From positions 3,410,001 to 3,474,000 of the forward strand of contig OZ245814.1 of the NCBI GenBank assembly GCA_965228415.1: a stretch of DNA of 64,000 nt, in the 5' to 3' direction. Under the pieces are notes generated by a model. It made no database searches, had not been told where the DNA came from, and saw only the letters and a program-made list of their open reading frames with translations. Below are positions 45,774 to 55,402 of the stretch, piece by piece (the stretch's first letter is position 1; each line of letters opens with the position of its first letter). Source of the DNA: Agaribacillus sp965228415 (GTDB lineage: Bacteria > Bacteroidota > Bacteroidia > Cytophagales > Cyclobacteriaceae). The translations under genes and the position numbers were made by a program.

Positions 45774-46649
45774 ATGAAGGTGTCAGTTAAACGACTCGGA
45801 ACAATATTTACTTTCCTCTTTGTGGGCGGTATACTCATAACAGCCTGGATGCTATACCAATTGCCAGACAGCCTAATCTACAGGGCGAATGTTATAGACC
45901 TGAAAGAGTTAGAGGGGATAAACCCAATTCTTAATGAGATAAATATAGTTACGGCCGTAGCGTTAATGTTGGGCCTTCTGGCTATAATCAGCCTGCTGCT
46001 CAGTCAAAAAACCGACAGGATCGAGAGTATTAACATATCCAATAACCAGGAGGTTGAAGAAGAAAAACCCGAAATGGTCGAAAATGAGGCAGAGGTAGAA
46101 GATATATTCCAGGGAGTAGATTTGGACCAAATCAATCTGATACTGGCAGAAAAAGAAGATAATAAGCAAAAGCTCAATAATGTATTGAACAAAATCTGCA
46201 ATCACATTGAAGCGGTGCAAGGCGCTTTATATGTGGTGACTAAGGAAAAGAATATTAAGTATATTGAATTGATAGCGGCCTACGCCTACCATAAACCTGA
46301 AAGCGAAGTCATCAGGTATGAATTTGGAGAAGGCCTGGCCGGCCAGGTGGCGAAAGAAGGGAAGTTGGTAAATATTAAGGAGGTTCCCGCCGGGTACATT
46401 AAGGTAATCTCAGGCCTGGGCAATACTTCTCCCAACAATTTATTGATTGTCCCTTTGAAAAAAGGAAATAATATTATCGGTGTGGTCGAAATTGCCTCCT
46501 TCAAGGCTTTTAGAAAAGGAGATATAGCCTACCTCGAACAGGTATTTAGCCTCGCCGCGGAAAAAACCATGGCAAAACCGGCTGAAAAGAAAAGCAAAAC
46601 AACTAAAGAGAAATCCCCCGCAGTTGAGCCAGGGGATCAGGTTAAATGA
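45774..46649 (+). CDS. Membrane-anchored GAF-domain protein
   Basis: 291 residues. Two membrane helices (about 9-28 and 57-77) with a 28-residue extracytoplasmic loop, an acidic linker (85-125), one GAF domain (about 135-268: GALYVVTKEKN, FGEGLAGQVAKEG, VPLKKGNNIIGVVEIA) and a basic Lys-rich tail. No output domain. Its GAF is clearly related to the GAF of the next protein (shared ASYAY/AAYAY-type, EGL-GQ and IVPL-GV-E blocks), so the pair arose by duplication or domain sharing. Probably a sensor subunit acting with the phosphatase (inference). Confidence 0.82.
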   Translation: MKVSVKRLGTIFTFLFVGGILITAWMLYQLPDSLIYRANVIDLKELEGINPILNEINIVTAVALMLGLLAIISLLLSQKTDRIESINISNNQEVEEEKPEMVENEAEVEDIFQGVDLDQINLILAEKEDNKQKLNNVLNKICNHIEAVQGALYVVTKEKNIKYIELIAAYAYHKPESEVIRYEFGEGLAGQVAKEGKLVNIKEVPAGYIKVISGLGNTSPNNLLIVPLKKGNNIIGVVEIASFKAFRKGDIAYLEQVFSLAAEKTMAKPAEKKSKTTKEKSPAVEPGDQVK

Positions 46650-46673
46650 AAATGGGTATAAGATAATTGACTT

Positions 46674-49600
46674 ATGTTTAAAAACATTAATATAGGAAGT
46701 AAAATTACGGGCTTACTGGTAAGTCTGGTTTTACTCGCCATAGTTGCCGTGAGCTTGGTCAACTATAATCTAAGTAAAAATGCCGTCGAGACCAGATCTG
46801 TTGAGATCCTGAATACGCTTGCCGACATGAAGGTGAAGGAATTTTCATTTTTCTTCCAACAGATAAGCTCAGAGACACACTCTTTTCAAAATCACAATGT
46901 GCTCAAGGAAAACCTGGGATTATTAAATAGCTTCGAGGGAATTGCCTCTGATAGCATTACCAAGATCGTCACCCAAAATTTGGCTGGTGAGCTCCCCTCC
47001 CTGGTAAAAAAATCGACCTACGAAAGTCTTTATCTCCTCAACAAAGATGGAAATATTCTGTTTTCCACCGATCCTAAAAAAGGTGTTGGTGACGCGTTTT
47101 ACGACAACGTAGGTGGTACCATTAATAAGTCAAAAAGCGAAGTTCATTTTTCAAGGGTATTTCCTGAAAACAATAGTCATTATCTTTTAGCGGGCGCACC
47201 TTTAAAAGATGGCTCCGGAGCCCTGGGAGGGTTGCTGATGTTTAAAATAAACATGAGCTCCTTATACAACCTGGCAAAAGACACCACCGGGCTTGGCCTG
47301 ACAGGGGAAATTCAGTTGGTCAAACAATTTGAAGATCAAAAATATTACAATCTAAGTCCACTGAGACTGAAAGAAAATGCCGTACTCACTTTGGCACTTG
47401 AAACCAATAAAAGCGACCATCCTGTAGCGCTGGCAACCGATGGGGACAGCGGCATAAAATACAGTGAAGACTATAGGGGAGTAAGTACCCTGTCTGCCTG
47501 GAGACATATTTCACTGCCGCAGTGGGGCCTGATCGTAAAAATGGACAAAGACGAAATTCATGGTTTAAGTGCCGGCATTTTTATCAACTTTCTGATATCG
47601 GGGATAGCCATTTTACTATTGGCACTGGTAGTCGGCATTATGTTTTCCAAAATGCTTATTAATCCTATCCTCACTTTAAAAGCTACACTAGTCAAAATAA
47701 GTGAGGGAGCGCTTCCCGATAGGGTAACCAAATTCAGCAACGACGAAATAGGACAAATGGCTGAAATCACAGATGATCTGGTACAGTCTTTAAAAAGAAC
47801 AGCTAATTTTGCCTATAAAATTGGTGACGGTGATTTTGACGCAGATTTTGAACCGTTGAGTGATCAGGATAACCTGGGAAATGCCCTGATCAATATGCGC
47901 GATAGTATTCAGAATGCTGAAAAAAGAGATACCGAAAGAAACTGGATCGTTACCGGCGTAGCAGAAATTGGTGAAATACTCCGGCAACATAATGATCTGG
48001 TTGCCCTGGGAGACGAGGTGGTAGCCTACATCACCGATAAGATTGACGCTATTCAGGGCGCATTTTATGTGACTAACAATGAAAACGAAGACAATGTCTT
48101 CATCGAAATGACTGCCAGCTATGCCTACAATAAGAAGAAAAACCTGAAGGCAAGTTTTAAATTCGCCGAAGGGCTGGTAGGCCAGTCAGCCATTGAACAG
48201 GCCACTATCCTGAGAACAGAAATACCTTATGATTATGTTTCCGTTACCTCGGGTATCCTGGGAGATCAAAGACCTGAGGCCATACTCATCGTACCATTGA
48301 TAACCAATGACCAGGTATATGGCGTGCTGGAATTCGCCGGGTTTAACAAATTCAGTTCTACCCATGTCAAATTTGTAGAAGAAATTAGCGTTATTATTGC
48401 CAGAACAATCTTCAATATCAGGGTCAATGAAAGGACCAGAAACCTTCTTGAGGATTCTCAAAAAATGAGTAAGGAACTCCAGATTCAACAAGGAGAATTG
48501 CGACAAAATGCTGAGGAAATGGCAGCAACCCAGGACGAGTTGAGGAATACCAACCAAAGACTCGAAGATCAGATCGAAGAGGTAAACCGTACGCAAAAGC
48601 GTATGCAGCTCTTACTGGAAAATGCTTCTGAGGTGATTACCATTTATGAAGAAGATGAGAACATCCGTTACATCAGTCCGTCGGTAGAGAACATCCTCGG
48701 TTATTCGCAGGTGGATATGATTGGGCAAAAAGACCTCAAAAATATACATAAAGAAGGGGTAGAACATTTTCACAAAATGTTCAAGCAATTATTAGACAAC
48801 CCGTTCAATCAGGTCACCATTCAGTATAAATACAAAACAAAAGACGGAGAATATATATGGCTGGAAGCCACTGGAACCAATAAGTTGTCGGATCCGGCTA
48901 TCCAGGGGATCATTGTTAATTCAAGAGACATTACAGAAAGACGAAGAGCTGAAGAGGAGCAAAGGATGAGAAGTAAAATGCAGGCGCTTTCTGAAAATTC
49001 ACCGGATCTGATTACCAGGCTGGAAGGAAACGGGTCGATTTCTTATATCAATCCCGTTATCGAATCCTACGTCGGGGGTAAAGCGGAACAGTTTCTAAAC
49101 AAACAGGTAGAAACATTGGAGTTAAACAATTCCATCACCGAGCAATGGACCAATATTCTAAAAGATGTTACCAAGCAAAAATCCAAGGTCTCTATGGAAA
49201 TGGAATTTCCTTCGGTAATGGGCGAAAGAATTATGCAGGTAAATGCCATTCCCGAATATGACGAGCAGGAAAAAATAGAATCGGTGCTGGTAGTATCACA
49301 TGATATTACGGAACGGAAAATGATTGAAGTGGAAATTCAATCAAAAAACAAGAAGATTAATGATAGTATTAACTACGCCAAGCGTATTCAGGGTGCCATA
49401 TTACCTAACACCGCTATTATTAACCAGGTATTTAAAGAGTCCTTCATATTCTATAAGCCGAAGGATGTGGTAAGTGGTGATTTCCCATGGTTTATGCAGG
49501 TGGGTGAAGATGTTTATATCGCCGCTGTTGATTGTACAGGACACGGCGTTCCGGGTGCTCTGATATCTTTAATAGGATATTTTCTGTTAAATGATATTGT

Positions 49601-50108
49601 AAGAAGTAGAAATGTTACCGATCCGGGTAAAATCCTTGACCTGTTGGATGACGGTGTGACCAAAACCTTACGTCAGGACAGAGATGATTCCAGATCAAAA
49701 GATGGCATGGACATCGCGTTCTGTAAAGTTAATCTCAAAAAGAGCGAGGTAGAATATGCCGGAGCTCACCGTTCACTCTACTTTATGGAAAAAGGTGAAA
49801 TGGTTGAAATAAAAGGCAACAAATTTGCGATTGGAGGAGGTATGTACAGGAATCAAACTAACTTTGCTACTACTAAAATAAAAGTAAACAAGGGTGACTC
49901 CATATACTTTTGCTCCGACGGCTACCCCGATCAGTTCGGTGGACCGGAAAACAGAAAATACGGGCCCAAACGAACCAGGGAATTAATTCAAAAAAACCAT
50001 AAAAAAAGTATCAAACAAATCCAGGATGGTATGGAATCGGATTGGGAAAAGTGGAAAGGTGATACAAAACAAACAGATGACGTATTGATGATAGGAATAA
50101 AATTCTAG
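46674..50108 (+). CDS. SiaA-like sensor phosphatase: HAMP-GAF-PAS-PAS-SpoIIE
   Basis: 1144 residues: helix 11-31, a cache-like extracytoplasmic domain (32-300), helix 302-325, HAMP (326-378), GAF (445-580), coiled coil (585-645), PAS (645-755), PAS (770-880) and a C-terminal SpoIIE/PP2C phosphatase (905-1144). Phosphatase metal residues are present: Asp936 in VSGDF, Asp953 in VDCTGHG, the SKDGMDIAF Asp, and the final TDDVLMIGI. In Pseudomonas, SiaA (HAMP plus PP2C) dephosphorylates SiaC; SiaB and SiaC homologues follow here. The added GAF and PAS modules suggest several intracellular signals feed the switch. No MCP or kinase domain. Confidence 0.88.
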   Translation: MFKNINIGSKITGLLVSLVLLAIVAVSLVNYNLSKNAVETRSVEILNTLADMKVKEFSFFFQQISSETHSFQNHNVLKENLGLLNSFEGIASDSITKIVTQNLAGELPSLVKKSTYESLYLLNKDGNILFSTDPKKGVGDAFYDNVGGTINKSKSEVHFSRVFPENNSHYLLAGAPLKDGSGALGGLLMFKINMSSLYNLAKDTTGLGLTGEIQLVKQFEDQKYYNLSPLRLKENAVLTLALETNKSDHPVALATDGDSGIKYSEDYRGVSTLSAWRHISLPQWGLIVKMDKDEIHGLSAGIFINFLISGIAILLLALVVGIMFSKMLINPILTLKATLVKISEGALPDRVTKFSNDEIGQMAEITDDLVQSLKRTANFAYKIGDGDFDADFEPLSDQDNLGNALINMRDSIQNAEKRDTERNWIVTGVAEIGEILRQHNDLVALGDEVVAYITDKIDAIQGAFYVTNNENEDNVFIEMTASYAYNKKKNLKASFKFAEGLVGQSAIEQATILRTEIPYDYVSVTSGILGDQRPEAILIVPLITNDQVYGVLEFAGFNKFSSTHVKFVEEISVIIARTIFNIRVNERTRNLLEDSQKMSKELQIQQGELRQNAEEMAATQDELRNTNQRLEDQIEEVNRTQKRMQLLLENASEVITIYEEDENIRYISPSVENILGYSQVDMIGQKDLKNIHKEGVEHFHKMFKQLLDNPFNQVTIQYKYKTKDGEYIWLEATGTNKLSDPAIQGIIVNSRDITERRRAEEEQRMRSKMQALSENSPDLITRLEGNGSISYINPVIESYVGGKAEQFLNKQVETLELNNSITEQWTNILKDVTKQKSKVSMEMEFPSVMGERIMQVNAIPEYDEQEKIESVLVVSHDITERKMIEVEIQSKNKKINDSINYAKRIQGAILPNTAIINQVFKESFIFYKPKDVVSGDFPWFMQVGEDVYIAAVDCTGHGVPGALISLIGYFLLNDIVRSRNVTDPGKILDLLDDGVTKTLRQDRDDSRSKDGMDIAFCKVNLKKSEVEYAGAHRSLYFMEKGEMVEIKGNKFAIGGGMYRNQTNFATTKIKVNKGDSIYFCSDGYPDQFGGPENRKYGPKRTRELIQKNHKKSIKQIQDGMESDWEKWKGDTKQTDDVLMIGIKF

Positions 50109-50199
50109 AATTAATTAAATTTTTCTAATATTGAAACTTGAAAGGAAAATCAAGATTATTTACTTAATAAATTTTGTGATATATAATTAAAAATGTCTT

Positions 50200-50745
50200 A
50201 TGAAGTATATATATGACTTGCATAAAACGATGCTCGCTAACAATCTGATCTTGATCTATGAAGGTGAGTTCACTCAGGAGATTACCAAGTCAGTATTGTC
50301 CATGGCCGAAAGGAATATGGACTCAATGGGTGAAGAATCAAATATTAAACGTAAAGTGTTTAATGTGATGGTAGAATGTCTGCAAAATATAGTCAAACAC
50401 AGTGACGAGGTGGATGACCATGATAGCGACCAGCCTTCAGCGATTTTTATGATTGGAAAAAGTAATACTGATTACATTATTACAACGGGTAATCCGATTA
50501 AAAATGAAAATGTTGACAAAGTTAAGGGAAGGCTTGACAAGATCAATGGTCTGGACAAAGATGGTTTAAAACAACTTTATAAAGAAATTATAAAGGGGAC
50601 GGAAATTTCTGAGAAAGGAGGAGCCGGTCTTGGTTTCGTGGATATGGCACGAAAATCAGGAAACAGCCTCGACTATGCTTTTGAGCAAATGAATGATAAA
50701 TATTCATTTTTCTCTTTGAAATCCACTATTTCTGGACAAGCATAG
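50200..50745 (+). CDS. siaB: SiaB-family protein kinase (DUF6272)
   Basis: 181 residues, GHKL-fold Ser/Thr kinase of the SiaB type. The N-box is VMVECLQNIVKHS (Glu59, Asn63) and the glycine-rich ATP lid is KGGAGLGFVDMARKSG (139-154). In Pseudomonas SiaB phosphorylates SiaC on Thr68. The gene lies between the SpoIIE phosphatase and siaC, which is the sia gene order. Gaps of 91 and 45 bp on either side are larger than for the cheR-cheB-GAF genes. Confidence 0.85.
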   Translation: MKYIYDLHKTMLANNLILIYEGEFTQEITKSVLSMAERNMDSMGEESNIKRKVFNVMVECLQNIVKHSDEVDDHDSDQPSAIFMIGKSNTDYIITTGNPIKNENVDKVKGRLDKINGLDKDGLKQLYKEIIKGTEISEKGGAGLGFVDMARKSGNSLDYAFEQMNDKYSFFSLKSTISGQA

Positions 50746-50790
50746 TTTTTTAAAGTTATTGATCAATTAGACTTAAAATTATTTAATAAT

Positions 50791-51153
50791 ATGGAAATTT
50801 TAAACCTTGAAGGAACTGAAGATACTCCCAAAATCATATTGGACCAGGGGAACGGCATTTTTGAAATCTCCGGGAGATCGTTACCTGAAGATACTGCAGA
50901 GTTTTACGAGCCTATCTTAGATTGGATTAAGGGTTACTCACAAAGCCCCAATGATAAGACAGAATTCGTTTTTAAATTAGAATATTTCAACACGGCTTCG
51001 TCAAAATTAATTCTGGATGTATTGTCTGCTCTTGAGGATATAGATGGTACTTCTGTGCTGTGGTATTTCCACGAAGATGATGAAGATATGGAAGAGGCAG
51101 GCGAAGAATTTTCCGAGCTGGTTGAAATCCCGTTTGAATTTAAAACATATTAA
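50791..51153 (+). CDS. siaC: SiaC-family (DUF1987) phospho-switch protein
   Basis: 120 residues, STAS-like fold. The block LEYFNTASSKLILD places a threonine exactly at residue 68, the position and context of the SiaC phospho-acceptor in Pseudomonas aeruginosa. There, unphosphorylated SiaC binds and activates the diguanylate cyclase SiaD. No GGDEF gene is in the window, so the target here must differ or be unlinked. The C-terminus is strongly acidic (EDDEDMEEAGEEFSE). The ABC transporter gene follows after 142 bp. Confidence 0.88.
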   Translation: MEILNLEGTEDTPKIILDQGNGIFEISGRSLPEDTAEFYEPILDWIKGYSQSPNDKTEFVFKLEYFNTASSKLILDVLSALEDIDGTSVLWYFHEDDEDMEEAGEEFSELVEIPFEFKTY

Positions 51154-51295
51154 GCATAACCCTTTCTCTTTAACAGTTATTTAAGAGCTTTTAACCCTAT
51201 CAACTTATTTGCCAGTTTTTATTGCCGGTTATAGGAATTGCACCTTTAACTAACAGGTATGCTGTGCTTTGTAAAAGCCATTTTGATATAAAAAT

Positions 51296-54200
51296 ATGAG
51301 TGAAGAAATATTAAAAGCCTTAACGCAGTTGTTCGCCATCATTACTAAACAGGATGAAGGCGTTACGGTCACAGAAAGAGATTTTGTGATTCAATTCTTT
51401 GAACAGGAGCTGGATAGGGATTCTGTAAAGGAATACATTGAACTGTACGATGAGTATATAGGAGACAATAAAAATTCAAAAGCGGAAGGCGAGGGAAGAA
51501 AAAGCAAATTGACCTCTGTAAAAGATTCTGTAAGAATTTTAGGACTTTGTAAAAAGATAAACAAAACGTTATCGCAAAAGCAAAAAATTGTTGTTCTTGT
51601 CAAAATCCTGGAACTGGTTGCTTCCGATAGAAATTTCAGCGAAAGAAGAAGAGAAATTATCAACACCGTTGCCGACGTTTTCAAATTCGAAAAGTCGGAA
51701 TATGAACTTATTCAGGATTTTGTTTTAAAGGAATCCAGCACCGAGCTCAATAATGAGGAAATTCTGATACTGAGCGGAAATCCACCGGGAGGTGATTCTG
51801 CCTCTAAATACATTCCAACCGAAGTTGATGGAGAGATCATATTTATCAGGGTGGAAAGTGTGGAAATGTATTTTATGAAATACCTGGGGAAGGATGAAAT
51901 CAATTTGAATGGTTTCATCATGAAAAATGGCCAGTCTTACCTGTTCTCCCAGGGAAGTACCATCAAGACACCGCTTGGATCAGCACTTTACTATAGTGAT
52001 CTCATACGGCACTTTAGATCTGATTACACAACAAATAATATTTCCTTTAATGTAAACCACCTGTTCTTCAAATTTCCAAACGGAGAGCTGGGTTTGAGGG
52101 ATGTAAATATTTCAGAGGGACCGGGTAAGCTCATTGGCATTATGGGCGCCAGCGGAGCCGGGAAAACAACTTTGTTAAATGTGCTGGCGGGCATAGAAAA
52201 ACCCTCTGGTGGAGAAATTCTCATCAATGGCATCAATATTCACAGTGAATCCGATAAAATTAATGGCGTGATCGGTTATATCGCCCAGGATGACTTGCTG
52301 ATCGAAGAACTGACGGTTTATGAAAACCTTTATTATAATGCCAAGCTTTGTTTCGACAATCTCAGCCATGACGATCTGCACGCCAAGGTAATTGAAGTGC
52401 TGGAAAACCTGGGACTGGAACAAAGAAAAGATCTCAAAGTTGGCAGTGTACTTGATAAGACCATTAGCGGCGGGCAAAGAAAAAGGTTGAACATTGCCCT
52501 GGAATTAATCAGGGAACCCGCAGTCATGTTTGTGGATGAACCCACGTCCGGACTTTCCTCCAGGGATTCTGAAAACGTCATCGACCTGCTGAAAGAGCTT
52601 ACACTTAAAGGGAAACTGATTTTCGTGGTTATCCATCAACCATCGTCAGACATTTATAAAATGTTTGACAAAATGTTTATACTGGATACCGGTGGCTATC
52701 CGATCTTTTATGATAACCCCATTGAGGCGGTTACTTATTTCAAGCGTGCATCGAAACAGGTAGATAGTCAAAAAGGACAATGTCCCACCTGTAGCAACGT
52801 AAATCCCGAACAGATCTTCAATATTATCGAGTCAAACGTAGTCGATGAATACGGACAGTTTACCAATAAAAGAAAAGTAAATCCACAACAGTGGAATGAA
52901 CTATTCAAAGAGAATTTTGAGTTTAAGAAAATACAGGATATCGACGAAACCCCACCAAAGTCGTTAAACATTCCTTCAAAATTAAAGCAGATTTTTGTCT
53001 TTACTAAAAGAGATTTTCTCTCAAAATTGAGTAACAGACAATACCTATTAATTAATTTTTTAGAGGCTCCTTTCCTGGCATTAATACTTTCCTTTCTTAT
53101 CAAATACCTTAATACGGGTGATGGTCAGAGTTATATGTTCAGATTTAATGACAACGTTCCCGCTTTTATCATGATGAGTATCGTGGTAGCCTTATTTATG
53201 GGACTTTCCGTTAGTGCAGAAGAAATTATCAAAGACCGTAAAATATTAAAACGAGAGTCATTTTTAAATCTTAGCTGGAATAGTTATTTGTTTTCAAAAC
53301 TAATCATACTATTCACCTTATCGGCCATACAAACATTGACGTTTGTACTGATCGGCCAATTTATCCTGGAAATCAAAGGCATGACCATCAGCTATTGGAT
53401 GGTACTGTTCTCAGTATCCTGTTTTGCAAATGTATTGGGCTTAAACGCGTCGTCAACTTTTAAATCGGCGATCAATGTCTACATATTAATCCCCATACTG
53501 CTTATTCCTCAAATGATACTGAGTGGTTTATTATTCAGTTTTGATAAACTTAATAATACCATCAGCACCAAGGGAAAAACACCTATTGTAGCCGATATGA
53601 TGGCTTCCCGCTGGGCATTTGAAGCTATTGCTGTCGATCAGTTCATAAATAATGATTATGAAAAACCTTTGTATCGTCATGAGATGCAAGAAAAGCAGGC
53701 AGATTTCAAAGTCAGCTATCTGCTTAAGAAAATTGATGAAAAAACCAGATACGTCAACGACAACATAAATAAAGAAAGCGACTCCATCAAAAGCCAGGTA
53801 CAATACGCTTTAAAGATTTTAAGAAATGAGTTGGCCAAAGAGTCGGTCACAACACCCATCAAGGAAATCGACATTGAAAACGACCTGACCATCGATCGCT
53901 ACAATAAAGAGACCGGAAAAAAGATCACCCAGTATGTTCAGAAAATTCGCGATGCCAACCTTGACCAGTTTAACCAGGCTGAAAAGAGAAAGACACATGA
54001 AATCAGGTTGAGGGAGGAAAAAACAGACTACAATCTGAATGAGTTTAAGAATATCTACCATAATGAAAGTTTATCCGAGCTGGTAAGAAACATAAATACT
54101 GAAAATCGGATTCTTGAATACAATGGTGAATTTTTGCAACAAATAGATCCCATTTATCACATACCGGATTCTCCTGATCATGGATTGGATTATCGCACAC

Positions 54201-54382
54201 ATTTTTATGCCCCTAAAAAATATTTCTTAGGTCAGCTGTTCGATACCTATCATTTTAATATAGGCGTAATCTGGCTGATGGTGGTGCTTTTGTACGTGAC
54301 GCTTTACTTTGAATCATTCAGAAAAATGTTCAGATATTTAGGAAAAATCAGCTTTGTAAAAGGCTCAAAATCAGGTAAATGA
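51296..54382 (+). CDS. ABCG-type transporter with TerB-like N-terminus and large external loop
   Basis: 1028 residues. Residues 1-150 are helical with a TerB-like pattern (ASDRNFSERRREIINTVADV); 155-245 are beta-rich, FHA-like at most. The ATPase (255-485) is complete: Walker A GASGAGKT (284-291), signature SGGQRKR (391-397), Walker B VMFVDEP (410-416), His447. A CPTC pair sits at 496-499. Then an ABC2-type membrane domain with five helices (about 580-750), a 240-residue charged, coiled-coil-prone segment, and one last helix (about 985-1005). In ABCG transporters the loop between helices 5 and 6 is extracellular but short. Reverse ATPase-permease order and half-transporter size suggest a homodimer. 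Substrate unknown. Confidence 0.87.
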   Translation: MSEEILKALTQLFAIITKQDEGVTVTERDFVIQFFEQELDRDSVKEYIELYDEYIGDNKNSKAEGEGRKSKLTSVKDSVRILGLCKKINKTLSQKQKIVVLVKILELVASDRNFSERRREIINTVADVFKFEKSEYELIQDFVLKESSTELNNEEILILSGNPPGGDSASKYIPTEVDGEIIFIRVESVEMYFMKYLGKDEINLNGFIMKNGQSYLFSQGSTIKTPLGSALYYSDLIRHFRSDYTTNNISFNVNHLFFKFPNGELGLRDVNISEGPGKLIGIMGASGAGKTTLLNVLAGIEKPSGGEILINGINIHSESDKINGVIGYIAQDDLLIEELTVYENLYYNAKLCFDNLSHDDLHAKVIEVLENLGLEQRKDLKVGSVLDKTISGGQRKRLNIALELIREPAVMFVDEPTSGLSSRDSENVIDLLKELTLKGKLIFVVIHQPSSDIYKMFDKMFILDTGGYPIFYDNPIEAVTYFKRASKQVDSQKGQCPTCSNVNPEQIFNIIESNVVDEYGQFTNKRKVNPQQWNELFKENFEFKKIQDIDETPPKSLNIPSKLKQIFVFTKRDFLSKLSNRQYLLINFLEAPFLALILSFLIKYLNTGDGQSYMFRFNDNVPAFIMMSIVVALFMGLSVSAEEIIKDRKILKRESFLNLSWNSYLFSKLIILFTLSAIQTLTFVLIGQFILEIKGMTISYWMVLFSVSCFANVLGLNASSTFKSAINVYILIPILLIPQMILSGLLFSFDKLNNTISTKGKTPIVADMMASRWAFEAIAVDQFINNDYEKPLYRHEMQEKQADFKVSYLLKKIDEKTRYVNDNINKESDSIKSQVQYALKILRNELAKESVTTPIKEIDIENDLTIDRYNKETGKKITQYVQKIRDANLDQFNQAEKRKTHEIRLREEKTDYNLNEFKNIYHNESLSELVRNINTENRILEYNGEFLQQIDPIYHIPDSPDHGLDYRTHFYAPKKYFLGQLFDTYHFNIGVIWLMVVLLYVTLYFESFRKMFRYLGKISFVKGSKSGK

Positions 54383-54442
54383 GAATTTTTTTGGGTATAA
54401 TTAAAAAATTATAATTGGTGTAAGAAATAAATGAAACTTCAC

Positions 54443-54472
54443 CTGATTAAAATAGTGGAAGTTATAAATTTG
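54443..54472 (+). promoter_or_regulatory. Internal promoter before the cluster lipoprotein
   Basis: A full -7 element TAAATTTG (54465-54472) with CTG at 54443-54445, 19 nt upstream, in place of TTG; 20 bp before the lipoprotein ATG. The last two genes of the cluster can therefore be transcribed on their own. An AT-only inverted repeat (54396-54413) lies just upstream. Confidence 0.5.
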
Positions 54473-54492
54473 CAACAAATAAAATCATTCTT

Positions 54493-55389
54493 ATGAGAAA
54501 ATTATGCTTCAGTTTGGCCGTACTTTTTTTGTACGCATGCGGGCCGAATAAAAACGCCGAGGAGCAAGCCATTCTAGACAGTGTCGATTCAATAGCTGTG
54601 GAGACACCAGAAATATCGGAGGATGTCATTGCCGATATCATCCAACAGATTCCATCACCATTGGAAATTTCGGTTTTACTAAAAGAGTCAGGTTCTGCTT
54701 ACGACTACAGCATCTTAAATTCTGATGACAAAGTTTCAAACTATAACAACAATTATAGCAAAGCGCTTAACCTGGGTATTTATGGTACCGATTTAGGCTA
54801 TACCAATATTTATAAGGAGAATCAGGATGCATTGGGTTATATCGGATCAATCAGGGATCTGGCAGACGGCTTGAATATTGGTCAATTTTTTGATTTCAAT
54901 ACCATTAGAAAACTAGCAACCAATAGCAATAACCTCGATTCATTGCTACTGATAACAACCAAGAATTTTAACAGAATCAATACTTATCTTCAAGATCAGA
55001 AAAGATCAAATTTAAGTATATTATTATTGACCGGTGGATGGCTGGAAGCCTTGCACATCACTTGTCAGGTATATCAAAAGAATCCTGATAACGTGGTGCT
55101 GAAAGACAAAATCGGTGAGCAAAAGATCATACTTGAGCAAATACAATTGTTGCTGTCGCTTTATGAAAGCAATCCAAATATGAAGGAACTCGGCAGCAAA
55201 CTAAAGGATTTGCAACAGGTGTTTGATCAGATTGAAATTACAACTACCTATGCTGAGTCTACATTTGAAGAAGTAGACGGGGTATTAATGATTGTTGATA
55301 ACAGCACAAGTAGTATCAACATTACCGATCAAAACGTAGCGGATATTACCAGTATCACAGCCGCCATTAGAAATAATATAATAAATTAA
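54493..55389 (+). CDS. Helical lipoprotein, last part of the cluster
   Basis: 298 residues, lipoprotein signal with lipobox LYAC (Cys16) followed by GPNKN, so probably anchored to a membrane. The mature part is nearly all helical, with an acidic linker (EQAILDSVDSIAVETPEIS) and later Leu-rich helices (IILEQIQLLLSLYES). Not a family I can name. It follows the transporter gene by 110 bp and precedes the small secreted protein by 13 bp; it may meet the transporter's large external loop (inference). Confidence 0.75.
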   Translation: MRKLCFSLAVLFLYACGPNKNAEEQAILDSVDSIAVETPEISEDVIADIIQQIPSPLEISVLLKESGSAYDYSILNSDDKVSNYNNNYSKALNLGIYGTDLGYTNIYKENQDALGYIGSIRDLADGLNIGQFFDFNTIRKLATNSNNLDSLLLITTKNFNRINTYLQDQKRSNLSILLLTGGWLEALHITCQVYQKNPDNVVLKDKIGEQKIILEQIQLLLSLYESNPNMKELGSKLKDLQQVFDQIEITTTYAESTFEEVDGVLMIVDNSTSSINITDQNVADITSITAAIRNNIIN

Positions 55390-55402
55390 TCGAAAGCTCT
55401 TT

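Noticed and set aside
46674..50108. Methyl-accepting chemotaxis protein as partner of CheR/CheB
   Set aside because: HAMP is present but the MCP signalling hairpin is not; the protein ends in a SpoIIE phosphatase.
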